A DNA stretch of 64,000 nt from Lacipirellula limnantheis (lineage in GTDB: Bacteria > Planctomycetota > Planctomycetia > Pirellulales > Lacipirellulaceae): assembly GCF_007746075.1 (NCBI RefSeq), contig NZ_CP036339.1:868001-932000 (forward strand). The letters are read 5' to 3'. Position 1 is the stretch's first letter, and every line of letters begins with the position of its first letter. Positions 8,180-16,976 of this stretch are shown here, in pieces. The position numbers and the translations under genes were made by a program. The notes beneath the pieces are model-generated. The model was not told the DNA's origin, ran no database searches, and worked only from the letters and a program-made list of their open reading frames with translations.

Positions 8180-8557
8180 ATGACTGACAACAATCCTGGT
8201 CCGGTCAGGATCGCGCTGGCCGACGACGAACCCGATCTGCGCATCTCCATGACCAGGCTCCTGACCCTCCTTGGTCACAATGTGGTCTACGCTGCCGCGG
8301 ATGGCGCCGAGTTGCTCGAGGCCTGCGCGGCGCACGACGTCGACCTCGCCATTGTTGATCTCGACATGCCGGTGATGGATGGACTGACGGCAGCAGAGGA
8401 ACTGGCCGAGCGCGGCATTCCCGCGGTCCTCGTCTCAGGCCATCCCGACGTCCGAGAGGTCGTCGTCGAACACGAACCAGTCGTGACCCGGGTGATGAAG
8501 CCAGCGACCATCGACAAGCTGCGCGAGGCCATTCGAGTGGCGCTCTGTCGACCGTGA
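8180..8557 (+). CDS. Single-domain response regulator (CheY-like)
   Basis: A 125-residue receiver domain with no output domain. The acidic pair Asp15-Asp16 (ALADDEPDL), the phospho-acceptor Asp60 in VDLDMPVMDG, the switch Ser in LVSGHPD and the conserved Lys in VMKPAT are all present, so it should be phosphorylatable. No histidine kinase or output gene is next to it, so its partner must be elsewhere. It probably acts by protein-protein contact, like CheY or Spo0F (inference). About 280 bases upstream contain no recognisable gene. Confidence 0.9.
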   Translation: MTDNNPGPVRIALADDEPDLRISMTRLLTLLGHNVVYAAADGAELLEACAAHDVDLAIVDLDMPVMDGLTAAEELAERGIPAVLVSGHPDVREVVVEHEPVVTRVMKPATIDKLREAIRVALCRP

Positions 8558-8625
8558 CGACCGCCTGACGGTGGAGGGGCGCGAGCCTATACGCCGTGCC
8601 CTTCTCCCAGCACCATTCACTCCGG

Positions 8626-9399
8626 TCAGTTCGCGCCGCGCAGTGCCGTCGCCGTGGCCACGACATTCTCCTGGATCACCGCTCGATACGCCACGCCATG
8701 GAAAAAGCGTTGGTCGCACAGGTTGATCGGCGCGTCTACGGAGAGTGACTGATCGTCCGCCGGGCCCGAGGCCCCGATGTGAACTTGGCACACGCCCGCG
8801 GTCGCCAATACCTCGGCCACGTTCGTCGCGGTGATCCCGCCCCCTGCCATCAGCTGGAGTCGCCCGCCTGCGCGAGTTGCGAGCTCGCGGAGTTGCGAGG
8901 CGCCCGCCAGCGCCGTCGGCTGTCCGCCGCTCGTCAGGATTCTGGTCGCACCGATGCCGGCGAGCACATCGAGCGCCGCAAACTGGTCGGCGACGAAATC
9001 GAACGCGCGATGAAACACCGCCTCGCGCGTGCCGACGCGCTCGACCACTTCGCGCGAGCGTCCCTCGTCGATTCGTCCCAAATGATCGAGAATGCCGAAC
9101 GCCACCCCCGCGACGCCGGCTGCCAAGAACCGATCGGCGTCGCGCAACATGGCCTCGAACTCGGCGTGGTTGTAGTGGAATCCCCCGGCCCGCGGACGCA
9201 GCATGGCAATGACCGGCAGGCTGCTCATCGCCAGCACGGTCTCGACGAGTCCCAGCGACGGCGTCAGTCCTCCCAGTTCCAACCCCGCGCACAGTTCCAG
9301 GCGGTCGGCGCCCGCGGCGATGGCCGCACTCGCGTCGGCAACCGAGCCTACGCAGACTTCAAGCATGATCTTCGGCGGTAGAGACATCTTCGTCGGCAT
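8626..9399 (-). CDS. cutC: CutC family copper homeostasis protein
   Basis: A 257-residue TIM-barrel protein of the CutC family, with the family N-terminal motif LEVCVGSVADASAAIAAGAD, then LELCAGLELGGLTPS, VIAMLRPRAGGFHYN, and ILTSGGQPTA. CutC was linked to copper tolerance in Escherichia coli, but its biochemical activity is uncertain. MPTKMSLPPKIMLE offers three possible starts; the first ATG is given. No copper pump or chaperone gene is adjacent. It is co-directional with hmp, with a gap of about 70 bases, so co-transcription from the hmp promoter is possible. Confidence 0.88.
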   Translation of the reverse strand: MPTKMSLPPKIMLEVCVGSVADASAAIAAGADRLELCAGLELGGLTPSLGLVETVLAMSSLPVIAMLRPRAGGFHYNHAEFEAMLRDADRFLAAGVAGVAFGILDHLGRIDEGRSREVVERVGTREAVFHRAFDFVADQFAALDVLAGIGATRILTSGGQPTALAGASQLRELATRAGGRLQLMAGGGITATNVAEVLATAGVCQVHIGASGPADDQSLSVDAPINLCDQRFFHGVAYRAVIQENVVATATALRGAN

Positions 9400-9471
9400 C
9401 GATGGAGCAAGGAAGCCGACTGCCGCACGTCGGCAATTGGCGCCGGCCTAGTATACCGCGTCTGCAACCCT

Positions 9472-10734
9472 TTAGCTTCCCGCCCCGACCGGAGCCAGGT
9501 CGGCGGCCGCGGGCGCCAAGTCCGCCTTGGGCCCGAAGAACTCGAAGTGGAGATCGGCCTCGTCAACGCCCCAGTCCCTCAGATCCCGCGCGACGTTGGT
9601 CATGAACCCTTTCGGTCCGCAAAAGTAGAACGCCGCGTCGGTGGTCGGCAGCAATGATCGGAGTCGCGCGGCATCGAACACGCCGTCGCCGTCGCAATGA
9701 CCATTGACCAGGTCATCTTCCAACGGCTGATCGTAGACGACGTGCGTCGCAAGTTTGTCGCGGTCCGCCGCGAGTTGCCGCACCTCATCGACGTGGGAAT
9801 GGACTCGGCTGTTTCGCGCGGCGTGCAGGAAGTAGATCGGCGCGGCAACTTCCTCTTCCGCTAGCGCATGCAACATCGACAGCAGCGGCGTGATGCCAAT
9901 GCCGCCGGAAAGGAGCACGACCGGGCGCTCGCCGACTTGATCGACGTCGAGCGTGAACTCGCCGCACGGCGGCCCGACTTCCAGCGTGTCGCCCACGTCG
10001 ATCTCGTCGTGCAGGTAGTTCGAGATCAATCCGCCGGGGACGTCGTCGGTTAAACCCGCCTCGCGCTTCACGCTGATGCGATAGTAGTCGCGTCCCGGCC
10101 GATCCGAGAGGCTGTAGTTTCGCGGCGACGTCGGCGTCGTCGGATGATCGACCCGCACGGTGATGTATTGTCCGGGCTTGAACGTCGGCAGCAGTCCGCC
10201 GTCAGCAGGCTTCAGGTAGAGCGACGTCACCACGTCGCTTTCCTCGACCTTGCGGTCAACGCGGAAGAGGCGATAGCCGTTCCAGCCGCCAGGGAGGGCC
10301 GCCTGCTCGTCGTAGATGGCCTGTTCGCGATCGATGAAGATCTTGGCGAGAAACTGGTAGGCCTCGCCCCATGCGGCCAGCGCCTCTTCGGTGGCAGCGT
10401 CTCCAAGAATATCGACGATCGCCAGCAGCAAGTATTTGCCGACGATCGGATAGTGCTCCGCCTGAATGCCGAGCGAGCAATGCTTCTGGGCGATCAACTC
10501 GACGGCCGGCCCCAGCGCGCCGAGATTATCGATATTCGCCGCGTAGGCGCAAATGGCGCCAGCCAAGGCGCGCTGCTGGCCCCCCGAGTGTTGGTGAGCC
10601 TGATTGAAGTAAGCCTTCACCTCGGGATGGCCTTCGAACATCAGCGCATAGAAACGACGCGTGATCGCCTCCGCATGCGCGGCGACCGCGGGCGCAGTCT
10701 CTTTCACGATACGAATGGTCTGGTCGGTGAGCAT
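9472..10734 (-). CDS. hmp: Flavohemoprotein (nitric oxide dioxygenase)
   Basis: A 420-residue protein with an N-terminal globin domain, then FAD- and NAD-binding reductase domains. The proximal haem ligand is His85 (AQKHCSLGI), and the distal pocket Tyr29 and Gln53 are at the canonical numbers. FAD binding is shown by RNYSLSD and NAD binding by GGIGITPLL. The enzyme oxidises NO to nitrate with NAD(P)H and oxygen in the cytoplasm. The C-terminus has a short Ala/Pro/Asp-rich extension ([19 protein letters not shown]) beyond the usual end. It is divergently transcribed from an Rrf2-family regulator gene, an arrangement that suggests NO-responsive control. Confidence 0.95.
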   Translation of the reverse strand: MLTDQTIRIVKETAPAVAAHAEAITRRFYALMFEGHPEVKAYFNQAHQHSGGQQRALAGAICAYAANIDNLGALGPAVELIAQKHCSLGIQAEHYPIVGKYLLLAIVDILGDAATEEALAAWGEAYQFLAKIFIDREQAIYDEQAALPGGWNGYRLFRVDRKVEESDVVTSLYLKPADGGLLPTFKPGQYITVRVDHPTTPTSPRNYSLSDRPGRDYYRISVKREAGLTDDVPGGLISNYLHDEIDVGDTLEVGPPCGEFTLDVDQVGERPVVLLSGGIGITPLLSMLHALAEEEVAAPIYFLHAARNSRVHSHVDEVRQLAADRDKLATHVVYDQPLEDDLVNGHCDGDGVFDAARLRSLLPTTDAAFYFCGPKGFMTNVARDLRDWGVDEADLHFEFFGPKADLAPAAADLAPVGAGS

Positions 10735-10949
10735 GGCAACCTACTGCGTTGGTGGAACGATCAAATCACGCACTAGTCGCCGGCCGGCTCAGCCGAATCT
10801 TAGCTCGCCAATACTACACGTCAAGGTGCAGATATTCGTAGGGCAAAAATTTCCCCGCCGGTTCCACGACGGATTCCGTAAGATAAAAGTGGGTAGCCGC
10901 AACGCGCCGCGGAGCGCTCCCCCATTCGTCATTCAGTCATTCTCCAGCA
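10735..10949. promoter_or_regulatory. Divergent control region between hmp and the Rrf2-type regulator gene
   Basis: This 215-base intergenic region must carry both promoters. It is locally AT-rich around 10825-10855 and 10880-10895. I looked for an NsrR-type inverted repeat and found no convincing match, so no operator is assigned. Confidence 0.4.
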
Positions 10950-11378
10950 ATGCTCTCCAAAACAGCCGAATACGCCCTCCGCGCCGCCGTCTGGCTTGCC
11001 AGCGAACCCGCCCGTCCCGCGGCGGCCGATCAACTGGCCGAAGTGACCAAAGTGCCGCGCCGTTATTTGCACAAAGTCCTGCAAGATCTGGCGCGTGCGG
11101 GACTGGTGCGCTCCCAACCCGGCCCAGGCGGCGGCTATTCACTGGCCGTCACGCCCGACAAGGTGACGATCCTCGCCGTTGTCACGGCCGTCGCGCCGCT
11201 TGAGCGAATCACTCACTGCCCGCTCGGTCTTCCCTCGCACACCAAGCTCTGCCCGCTGCACAAGGAACTCGACCGCGTCTACGCCTACGCCGAGGAAAGT
11301 CTCGGCCGGGTGACGCTCGCACAGCTCGTCAACTCCAAGAGCAAGATTATCCCGCTCTGTGACATCGGCCTCAAATAA
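10950..11378 (+). CDS. Rrf2 family transcriptional regulator (NsrR-like)
   Basis: A 142-residue protein with the Rrf2 winged helix ([17 protein letters not shown], then [19 protein letters not shown] and the wing GPGGGYSLA). Cys90 and Cys101 flank the loop typical of iron-sulfur-sensing members ([16 protein letters not shown]), with another Cys at 137. The C-x10-C spacing differs from the three-Cys cluster of Escherichia coli NsrR, so cluster ligation is uncertain. Divergence from hmp makes NO sensing the best guess. IscR- or other redox-type roles remain possible. Confidence 0.85.
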   Translation: MLSKTAEYALRAAVWLASEPARPAAADQLAEVTKVPRRYLHKVLQDLARAGLVRSQPGPGGGYSLAVTPDKVTILAVVTAVAPLERITHCPLGLPSHTKLCPLHKELDRVYAYAEESLGRVTLAQLVNSKSKIIPLCDIGLK

Positions 11379-11438
11379 AGAGTCGAAGAAGGCCGGCTCA
11401 ACGAACCGCCAGGGCAACGCGCACACGGTCGCGCATCG

Positions 11439-11633
11439 TCACCGCGTCACGAAGTCGCGCCGTTCGCCGACGCGCAACTCGCCGTCGTCGCTCGCCACGA
11501 CCTCGTCCTTCCCCTCGAACTTCGCGACCACGTGAATGCCAGTCAGCTGATGGTCGACGGCGATCTCCGCCGTTTTGCAACCCAGTAGGTCGCCGCAGCT
11601 CGCAATCATCGCTAGCATCAGCAAGGCACGCAT
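11439..11633 (-). CDS. Small predicted lipoprotein
   Basis: A 64-residue protein. A very good AAGGAGG lies seven bases before the ATG at 11633. The N-terminus MRALLMLAMIASCGDLLGCK reads as a lipoprotein signal with a lipobox LLGC, so Cys19 would be lipidated. The mature part is short and charged (FEGKDEVVASDDGELRVGER), perhaps one small beta domain. No family recognised. It is convergent with the Rrf2-type regulator gene. Confidence 0.65.
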   Translation of the reverse strand: MRALLMLAMIASCGDLLGCKTAEIAVDHQLTGIHVVAKFEGKDEVVASDDGELRVGERRDFVTR

Positions 11634-11892
11634 GGCTCCCTCCTTTCGCCGACAGCAGCCTTCCTCGGCTGGCTTCTCGGAACCATGCACGCGGCATGCC
11701 AGTTAGCGGATATTCCTGTCCGCCAATCACTTCGAGCCATAGGAAGCGTGTGCTCGCCGCGCCGGCCACATCGTCGTTGCGCAGCGAACTCTCACAGCGT
11801 ACGCCAGTCAGCCAATCTGCAGGAAAGGTGCAGAAAACCGCGACCAAGGGCGAGAACCGCTAAAGTTCGCCAACGGCGCCGACCGACGCGGA

Positions 11893-12288
11893 CTATTTCT
11901 TCGCCTTCGATTGCCGACGCTTTTCTCGCCGCCGCAACGCGCGCCGCGTCTGCCGGGCAAACTTGCGATCTAGCCGGGCCAGACGGACCCGTCGAATATC
12001 CAGCGTCCGGCCTTCACGCTGCGGCGTTTCCACCAGCAAGAACGGCAGGCAAACGCCAATCACCTCCAGCGGCGACGCCTCGTCGCACGGCGTGCTGCGG
12101 ATGCGCACGAGCTCGTCGCGCGGGTGGAGCGCGTCGTCGTCGCACCAGAACCACGACGGCCATTCGCTGACGACGAACAGCGGCGTCACAAAGTCCCCGC
12201 GACGGATTTCCTCCGGCGCCAGCGCCTTCGCGAGCGAGCTCGCAGCGCGCTGCGCTGCGATTTCAGAAGTGTTGGAGCAACGGCCCAT
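11893..12288 (-). CDS. Conserved hypothetical protein with basic tail
   Basis: A 131-residue protein starting MGRCSNTSEIAAQRAASSLA. The middle is rich in aromatic residues (VSEWPSWFWCDDDALH), followed by a segment that reads like a folded beta domain (LEVIGVCLPFLLVETPQREGRTLDIRRV). The end is strongly basic (RQTRRALRRREKRRQSKAKK) and might bind nucleic acid. I cannot name the family. A longer in-frame start exists at 12342, but its added residues are Arg/Pro-rich and unconvincing. Confidence 0.55.
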   Translation of the reverse strand: MGRCSNTSEIAAQRAASSLAKALAPEEIRRGDFVTPLFVVSEWPSWFWCDDDALHPRDELVRIRSTPCDEASPLEVIGVCLPFLLVETPQREGRTLDIRRVRLARLDRKFARQTRRALRRREKRRQSKAKK

Positions 12289-12400
12289 GTCGAGCAGACA
12301 GACCGCTCGCCTGCGAGGTTCGCGAGGCGGCCCGCCCCGCAAACGTGACTTTCCGCGCGCCGTCAGCTATCGTGGACCCAACCTTCTTCGAGGCGCTGCG

Positions 12401-13669
12401 ATGCATCGATCACTCCGCAACGGGCAGCTTCACTCTGGCGTCATGGGCTGCGCGCTCGCCGCTCTACTCCTCGCGGTCAATCCGCTCGCCTCCGCCGCCG
12501 ACGACGAGCTCGCCTACGACATCCGCCTCGAAACCGCGCTACAGCACGACGACGGCAACTTCCTCTGGTACCACCCGCGCGCCGCCGCCGTTCCCAGCGC
12601 TGGCAATGCCGGCAACGTCGGCCCCGCCGTAGTGATGACGCTCCAGCGGCATCTACACGTCGACGATTACTATTCCGGCCTCTTCGCGATGCATCGCCCC
12701 ACTGTCGACGGCCCCTGGAAAGGGCCCGCCGCCATCCCTGAACTCGCCTGGCGCCCCGCGCCAAACGACGTCACCCTCGCCGTCGCCGACGTCACTCCCG
12801 GCTGGCATGCTCCGTCGCAGCGGCTGCTCGCTATCGGTTGCCAGGTCCCTTATTCGCCAAAGGGCGCACAACTCATCAGCGGATTGCCGCCGCGTCAACA
12901 TCAAACTGCCTACGCCGTCCACGATCCGCGGACCGGCGCATGGTCCGGCTGGCAGATCCTCGACATGCCGCCCGACCCCAAATTCGAACTCGCCCGCAAT
13001 GCCTGCGCCCAGTGGCTCGTGCGACCCGACGGCGCGCTGCTCCTGCCGATCTACTTCGGCCCCAGCGCCGCGGGGCCCTGGTCCGTCGCCGTCGTCGAGT
13101 GCGCCTTCGACGGCCGGCAGCTTCGCTACGTTCGCCATGGGACGGAGTTCGATCTCAATGTCGAACGCGGACTCGTCGAACCCTCGCTCATTTTCTTCGC
13201 TGGCCGCTACTTCCTGACAATGCGCAACGACCAGCGCGGCTACGTCAGTTCCAGCGATGATGGACTCAATTTCGAGCCGATGCGCCCTTGGACCTTCGAC
13301 GACGGCGCCGAGCTCGGCAGCTACAACACGCAGCAGCACTGGCTCGCCCACAGCGACGGCCTGTTCCTCGTCTACACCCGCCGCGGCGCCAACAACGACC
13401 ACATCATCCGCCATCGCGCCCCGCTCTTCATGGCCGAGGTCGATCCCGCCACGCTGCAAGTGCTTCGCCGCACCGAACGGGTCGTCATCCCCGAACGCGG
13501 CGGCGAGTTCGGCAACTTCGGCGCCGCCGCCATCGATGCCAACGAGTCATGGATCACGGTCTCCGAAGGCGTCTGGGACGAGGCCGCGCGCCAGCGCGGC
13601 GCCAAGGGCGCCACCTACGTCGCCCGCATCCTCTGGTCCAAGCCGAATCAACTCACGCCGTTTCCTTGA
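12401..13669 (+). CDS. Secreted sialidase-superfamily beta-propeller protein
   Basis: A 422-residue protein with a signal peptide (hydrophobic GCALAALLLAVNPLASAA, residues 16-33). The mature part has repeated beta-propeller-like strands, including FLWYHPRAAAVP, RGYVSSSDDGLNFEPM (Asp-box-like), GLFLVYTRRGANNDHI and SWITVSEGVWDEA. It resembles exo-alpha-sialidase-like or glycosidase-like propellers, but canonical sialidase catalytic residues cannot be assigned with certainty. The ATG at 12401 is chosen because it places the signal peptide at the N-terminus; the frame is open far upstream without support. It is followed by a ceramidase-like gene on the same strand. Confidence 0.75.
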   Translation: MHRSLRNGQLHSGVMGCALAALLLAVNPLASAADDELAYDIRLETALQHDDGNFLWYHPRAAAVPSAGNAGNVGPAVVMTLQRHLHVDDYYSGLFAMHRPTVDGPWKGPAAIPELAWRPAPNDVTLAVADVTPGWHAPSQRLLAIGCQVPYSPKGAQLISGLPPRQHQTAYAVHDPRTGAWSGWQILDMPPDPKFELARNACAQWLVRPDGALLLPIYFGPSAAGPWSVAVVECAFDGRQLRYVRHGTEFDLNVERGLVEPSLIFFAGRYFLTMRNDQRGYVSSSDDGLNFEPMRPWTFDDGAELGSYNTQQHWLAHSDGLFLVYTRRGANNDHIIRHRAPLFMAEVDPATLQVLRRTERVVIPERGGEFGNFGAAAIDANESWITVSEGVWDEAARQRGAKGATYVARILWSKPNQLTPFP

Positions 13670-13740
13670 ATCGCATTTCACCCAGTACCTGTCATCCTGA
13701 GCGCAGCGCAGAATCTAGCCACTCAAGCGAGTCGTGAACA

Positions 13741-15117
13741 ATGCGAATCTGGGGATGTCTAGTTGAAGTCGCGCTGCTGATGCTACTGACGTCATCAGCA
13801 GCCGTCGCGCAATCAGCCGCGCCCCTCCGCCTCGCCACCTTCACCGCCGACGTCACCGTTCCCCTCGGCCACGGCATGATGGGCGGCCTCTGGCGCTCCA
13901 CCAGCGTCGCCGATCCCCTCGAAGCCAACGGCTTCGTCCTCCTCGGCGGCGATCAACCGCCAGTTGTGTTCGTCTCTGTCGACTGGTGCGAAATCCGCAA
14001 CGAAGCCCTCGATCGCTGGAAAGCCCTCGTCGCCGTCGCCGCCGAGACGACTCCCGATCGCGTCATGGTCACCGCCGTCCATCAGCACGACGCCCCCGTC
14101 GCCGACCTCGCCGCCGAACGCCTGCTGCGCGAGCGAAGCCTCGCCGGCACAGTCTGCGATCTCGATTTTCACGAGCGTGCCGTGCAAGGCGTCGCCAAAG
14201 CCGTCCGCACGTCGCTTAAGTCCGCGCAGCCGCTCACCCACATTGGCACTGGCCAGGCCGAGGTCGCGCAGGTCGCGTCGAATCGCCGCTACGTCACTCC
14301 CGATGGCGTCATCCACTTCGATCGCGGCAGCCGCACCACCGACCCAATCGCGGTCGCCGCCGACGCCGGCGCCATCGATCCGTGGCTAAAAACCCTCAGC
14401 TTTTGGAACAACGATCAACCTCTGTGCGCCGTCAGCTTCTATGCCGTTCACCCGATGAGCTACTACGGCCAGGGCGAAGTCTCGGCCGACTTCCCCGGCC
14501 TCGCCCGCCGCCAGCGCCAGGCCGATCTCCCCGCCGTAAAGCAGATCTACGCCTCCGGATGCAGCGGCAACGTCACGGCCGGCAAGTTTAACAACGGCGA
14601 GCGCGCCAACCGCGCCGCGCTGGCCAGCCGCCTCCACGCCGCGATGGCTGCCGCGTGGGAGGCCACCGTCCGCCATCCCGTCGCCAGCTACAAGTACCGC
14701 GTCACGCCGCTCCGCCTCGAACCCCGCGACGGCCCCGGCTTCACGGTCGCCGACTTGGAGCAAAAGCTCGGCGCCGAGCAGAACCACTTCCAGCAATGCC
14801 TCGCCGCGATGGGCCTCAGCTGGCGCCGCCGCGCCGACGCCGGCCACGCGATCGACCTCCCCACGCTCGACTTCCAAGTCGCCCAGCTGCTGGTGCTGCC
14901 CGGCGAATCGTACGTCGAGTACCAACTCGCCGCGCAGCGCTTGAAACAAGACTCGTTCGTCTGCGTCGCCGGCTACGGCGAAGGCGCCACCGGCTACATC
15001 CCCACCGAGCAGCACATCGCCGAGCACGACTCGAACCTCGGCGACTGGTGGTGGGTCGCTCCCGGCAGCGAACCGCGGCTGCTCGCCGCAATCCGCGCAG
15101 CGCTGCAAGCCGAGTAA
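13741..15117 (+). CDS. Secreted neutral ceramidase-like protein
   Basis: A 458-residue protein with a signal peptide (VALLMLLTSSAAVAQSAA near residues 9-25). Motifs fit the neutral/alkaline non-lysosomal ceramidase N-terminal fold: an early FTADVTVPLGHGMMGG segment, VFVSVDWC, the probable zinc ligands in TAVHQHDAP, and later FYAVHPMSYYG and YASGCSGNVT. Planctomycetes carry many such proteins with unproven substrates, so true ceramidase activity is not assured. It lies 71 bases after the propeller gene, so the two are probably co-transcribed. Confidence 0.8.
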   Translation: MRIWGCLVEVALLMLLTSSAAVAQSAAPLRLATFTADVTVPLGHGMMGGLWRSTSVADPLEANGFVLLGGDQPPVVFVSVDWCEIRNEALDRWKALVAVAAETTPDRVMVTAVHQHDAPVADLAAERLLRERSLAGTVCDLDFHERAVQGVAKAVRTSLKSAQPLTHIGTGQAEVAQVASNRRYVTPDGVIHFDRGSRTTDPIAVAADAGAIDPWLKTLSFWNNDQPLCAVSFYAVHPMSYYGQGEVSADFPGLARRQRQADLPAVKQIYASGCSGNVTAGKFNNGERANRAALASRLHAAMAAAWEATVRHPVASYKYRVTPLRLEPRDGPGFTVADLEQKLGAEQNHFQQCLAAMGLSWRRRADAGHAIDLPTLDFQVAQLLVLPGESYVEYQLAAQRLKQDSFVCVAGYGEGATGYIPTEQHIAEHDSNLGDWWWVAPGSEPRLLAAIRAALQAE

Positions 15118-15200
15118 CGGCCCGTCACCATCAAACCGCCAGCGCGCCCCGCAACAGCCTGCCGCGCCAGCAAGCCTTCTCAACGCCGCATCACCACCTG

Positions 15201-15313
15201 CTCACTTCTCTCCCGGCGAGAAGGCCCGGGGATGAGGGCCAGTCCCCGATCGAGCCCACCCGCCGCCCCAGCATGTCGACGCTCCGCGAAGACGTGTTGC
15301 CCGCCCGCGCGTA
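15201..15313. repeat. GGGGATGAGGG / CATGTCGACGCT repeat, copy A
   Basis: It begins with a CTCTCCCGGCGAGAAGG-like palindrome followed by GGGGATGAGGGC, then about 45 variable bases, then CATGTCGACGCTCCGCGA. The same order occurs at 15854-15970, so this is a repeated unit rather than chance. Confidence 0.55.
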
Positions 15314-15396
15314 GCGATGAGGCTTCCCTATTTCAGCCCCCGGCTCCGAAGCTTATTAAACTGATCGCATTCTCGAAAAGCTTGACGCTGAACGCC

Positions 15397-15486
15397 TTAA
15401 CCACAGAGCACACAGAGATCACAGAGGAAGAGTTGGGATATTAGCTCTTTCTCGTCTTCTCTGTGGCCTCTGTGTACTCTGTGGTA
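15397..15486. repeat. Inverted pair of CACAGAG mini-arrays
   Basis: The left arm reads TTAACCACAGAGCACACAGA then GATCACAGAGGAA. The right arm is its near reverse complement (TTTACCACAGAGTACACAGA on the minus strand), separated by a short AT-rich spacer. Each arm is itself a degenerate tandem of CACAGAG. Confidence 0.65.
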
Positions 15487-15516
15487 AATGCGATGGATGA
15501 TGGCAATTGAATAAGC

Positions 15517-15599
15517 TTCTCCGCCGGGAGGTAGCACCACGCGGGACGACGCCATCCGAAATGGCAACCGACCCCCTGGCGGAGCCAGGGGCTGAAAAT
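15517..15599 (-). repeat. Dispersed palindromic repeat, copy 2 (inverted)
   Basis: Read on the minus strand it has the same arm as copy 1 (TTTTCAGCCCCTGGCTCCGC then CAGGGGGTCGGT), a middle part with CGTCCCGCGTGG, and a closing arm CTCCCGGCGGAG. Copies 1 and 3 are at 1766-1857 and 48757-48840. Confidence 0.65.
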
Positions 15600-15853
15600 C
15601 ACGCCGGACGCCAGGCTCTCGTCCCAGGCGTGAGCATGCGGATGTCGTGAAGAGCCTGGGAATATCAATGTCTTCCAGTTGCCAATGGCGCGCAGGCCAC
15701 CCGCCGCGGAACGTCACTCCCTCACCCCCAGCCCCTCTCCCCATGTTAGAGGGGTGCAGGATGTTATTAAAACCAAAGGAGTCGTATTTATCGAAAGAGG
15801 AGCAGAACTTGCCAAAAGCAATCGCCCACCCGCAATCGTCCGCACGCCGCGTG

Positions 15854-15970
15854 CAAATCCGCCCCCTTCTCCCCGCGGGAGCAGGGCTGGGGATGAGGGC
15901 GAACCCGCGAACGAGTCCAATTGCCACCAAAGCATGTCGACGCTACGCGACGGCATGCCACCCGCCGACC
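15854..15970. repeat. GGGGATGAGGG / CATGTCGACGCT repeat, copy B
   Basis: It shows the CTCCCCGCGGGAGCAGG-like palindrome, GGGGATGAGGGC, a variable middle part and CATGTCGACGCTACGCGA in the same order as copy A at 15201-15313, about 650 bases away in the same orientation. Confidence 0.55.
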
Positions 15971-16313
15971 GCCGCCCAGCCGCAATGCGGCGCCATCCTT
16001 TAGCCGTGGGCGTGAGCCCACGGACGAATGACGGCGTCATGAGCCTGAGCCGCGCAGCGGCGCTAACGCAATGGCGCCGTGACGGATCGTGCCGCCGCTG
16101 CGCGGCTCTCATCCTGCGAGCGGAACGGCAACCGTGGGCTGACGCCACGGCGAAGCGATGTCGCCGCCCTGCGGCTAGGGAGGCGAGGCCGTAGGGCGGG
16201 TACTCGCACCCGCCACGCCCGGCAAGCAGCCCACCGCCCGACCCCATCGGCAAGCGGCTTGAACCACGCCACATGAAAATCGCCGCCGGCCGTCACATAC
16301 TCGATGCGTTAAA

Positions 16314-16335
16314 GGTGGGTGCGGAAGCACCCACC
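16314..16335. repeat. Perfect 9-bp hairpin
   Basis: GGTGGGTGC, a GGAA tetraloop and GCACCCACC form a perfect stem-loop just upstream of the accessory island. Related GGGTGGGTGC-type fragments occur around 16193-16222, so this is probably a dispersed repeat rather than a terminator. Confidence 0.5.
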
Positions 16336-16393
16336 CTACGAAGCCTATGAAAGACACTCCCCTAGTATTTTAACTACCATTTCGCGCCTAGAC

Positions 16394-16421
16394 TTGTATG
16401 AATCAGTAGCAATCCTATATT
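16394..16421 (+). promoter_or_regulatory. Candidate promoter of the metallophosphoesterase-STAND gene
   Basis: TTGTAT (16394-16399) and TATATT (16416-16421) are separated by 16 bases and lie about 40 bases before the ATG at 16462, within the AT-rich island edge. The -35 match is partial. Confidence 0.4.
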
Positions 16422-16461
16422 CATGGCTCTCATCGGCGGTTGGATTTATCTGGAGCAGGTA

Positions 16462-16926
16462 ATGGCCATAATCGTTTGTCAGCTCAATGACATCCATTTT
16501 AATGCCTCTAACAACTCCGTGTTGGCACGCACTGGCAACATCGCAGAAGTTGCCATCGCTGAGAGCGCTCCAGATGACACTATTATCTTGCTACTCTCTG
16601 GCGACATTGCCGATCACGGATATTCGGACGAATTCGATGAAGCATTTACTTGGGTGACGCGTTTGCGCGACTCAATACTGCAAAAACGCCCTGACCTCAA
16701 GATTTTGGCTGTTCCTGGAAATCATGATTGTGATTTGTCGGGCGATCAGGCGCTTCGCGACGCTGCTATAGGCCTAATTAACTCATCCACGGACCCACCA
16801 GCGAACTCAATCGTTCATGCGGCCATTCAGCCACAATCTGCATACTTCGCGTTTAGTGAAACAATATCTGCCCCTAATGAAAGCCTAACGGCCGCTGAAG
16901 TGGACCCCGAAACCTGGACAGCTTGA
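16462..16926 (+). pseudogene. Metallophosphoesterase-STAND protein, N-terminal fragment (cut by IS3 element)
   Basis: Host sequence runs to 16900. The last codons up to the TGA at 16924-16926 come from the inserted element. The fragment carries the first half of a calcineurin-like metallophosphoesterase: CQLNDIHFN (D-x-H), LLLSGDIADHGY (GD-x-x-D) and LAVPGNHDCD (GNHD). The missing half, with IHHPFNW and TSHEHSP, resumes after 18253. The ATG at 16462 is preferred over 16423 because GGAG lies about 8 bases upstream and the phosphoesterase motif begins at once. Base composition is more AT-rich than in the flanking genes. In an intact parent these motifs would bind two metal ions and cleave a phosphoester, perhaps a nucleotide or nucleic acid. 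Confidence 0.8.
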
Positions 16927-16976
16927 TAAGGTGGTGAATCCCCCCGCTGGGGTGGCGCCTATCAGGAGTTCGTGAC

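Larger units (their letters stand above)
15118..16393. other. Gene-free stretch dense in dispersed repeats
   Basis: About 1.28 kb with no credible gene. It holds two related copies of a unit ending CATGTCGACGCT(C/A)CGCG (15201-15313 and 15854-15970), an inverted pair of CACAGAG-type arrays (15397-15486), an inverted copy of the 90-bp palindrome (15517-15599), a CCCTCACCCCCAGCCCCTC segment near 15720, and several short hairpins between 16005 and 16335. Open frames here are Arg/Pro-rich and look spurious. Confidence 0.7.

Noticed and set aside
10735-10949. An NsrR-type operator
   Set aside because: AT-rich patches are present, but no inverted repeat of the expected form could be seen.
15118-16393. 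Several open frames of 60-260 codons
   Set aside because: They run across dispersed repeats, have Arg/Pro-rich translations on both strands, and show no start signals.
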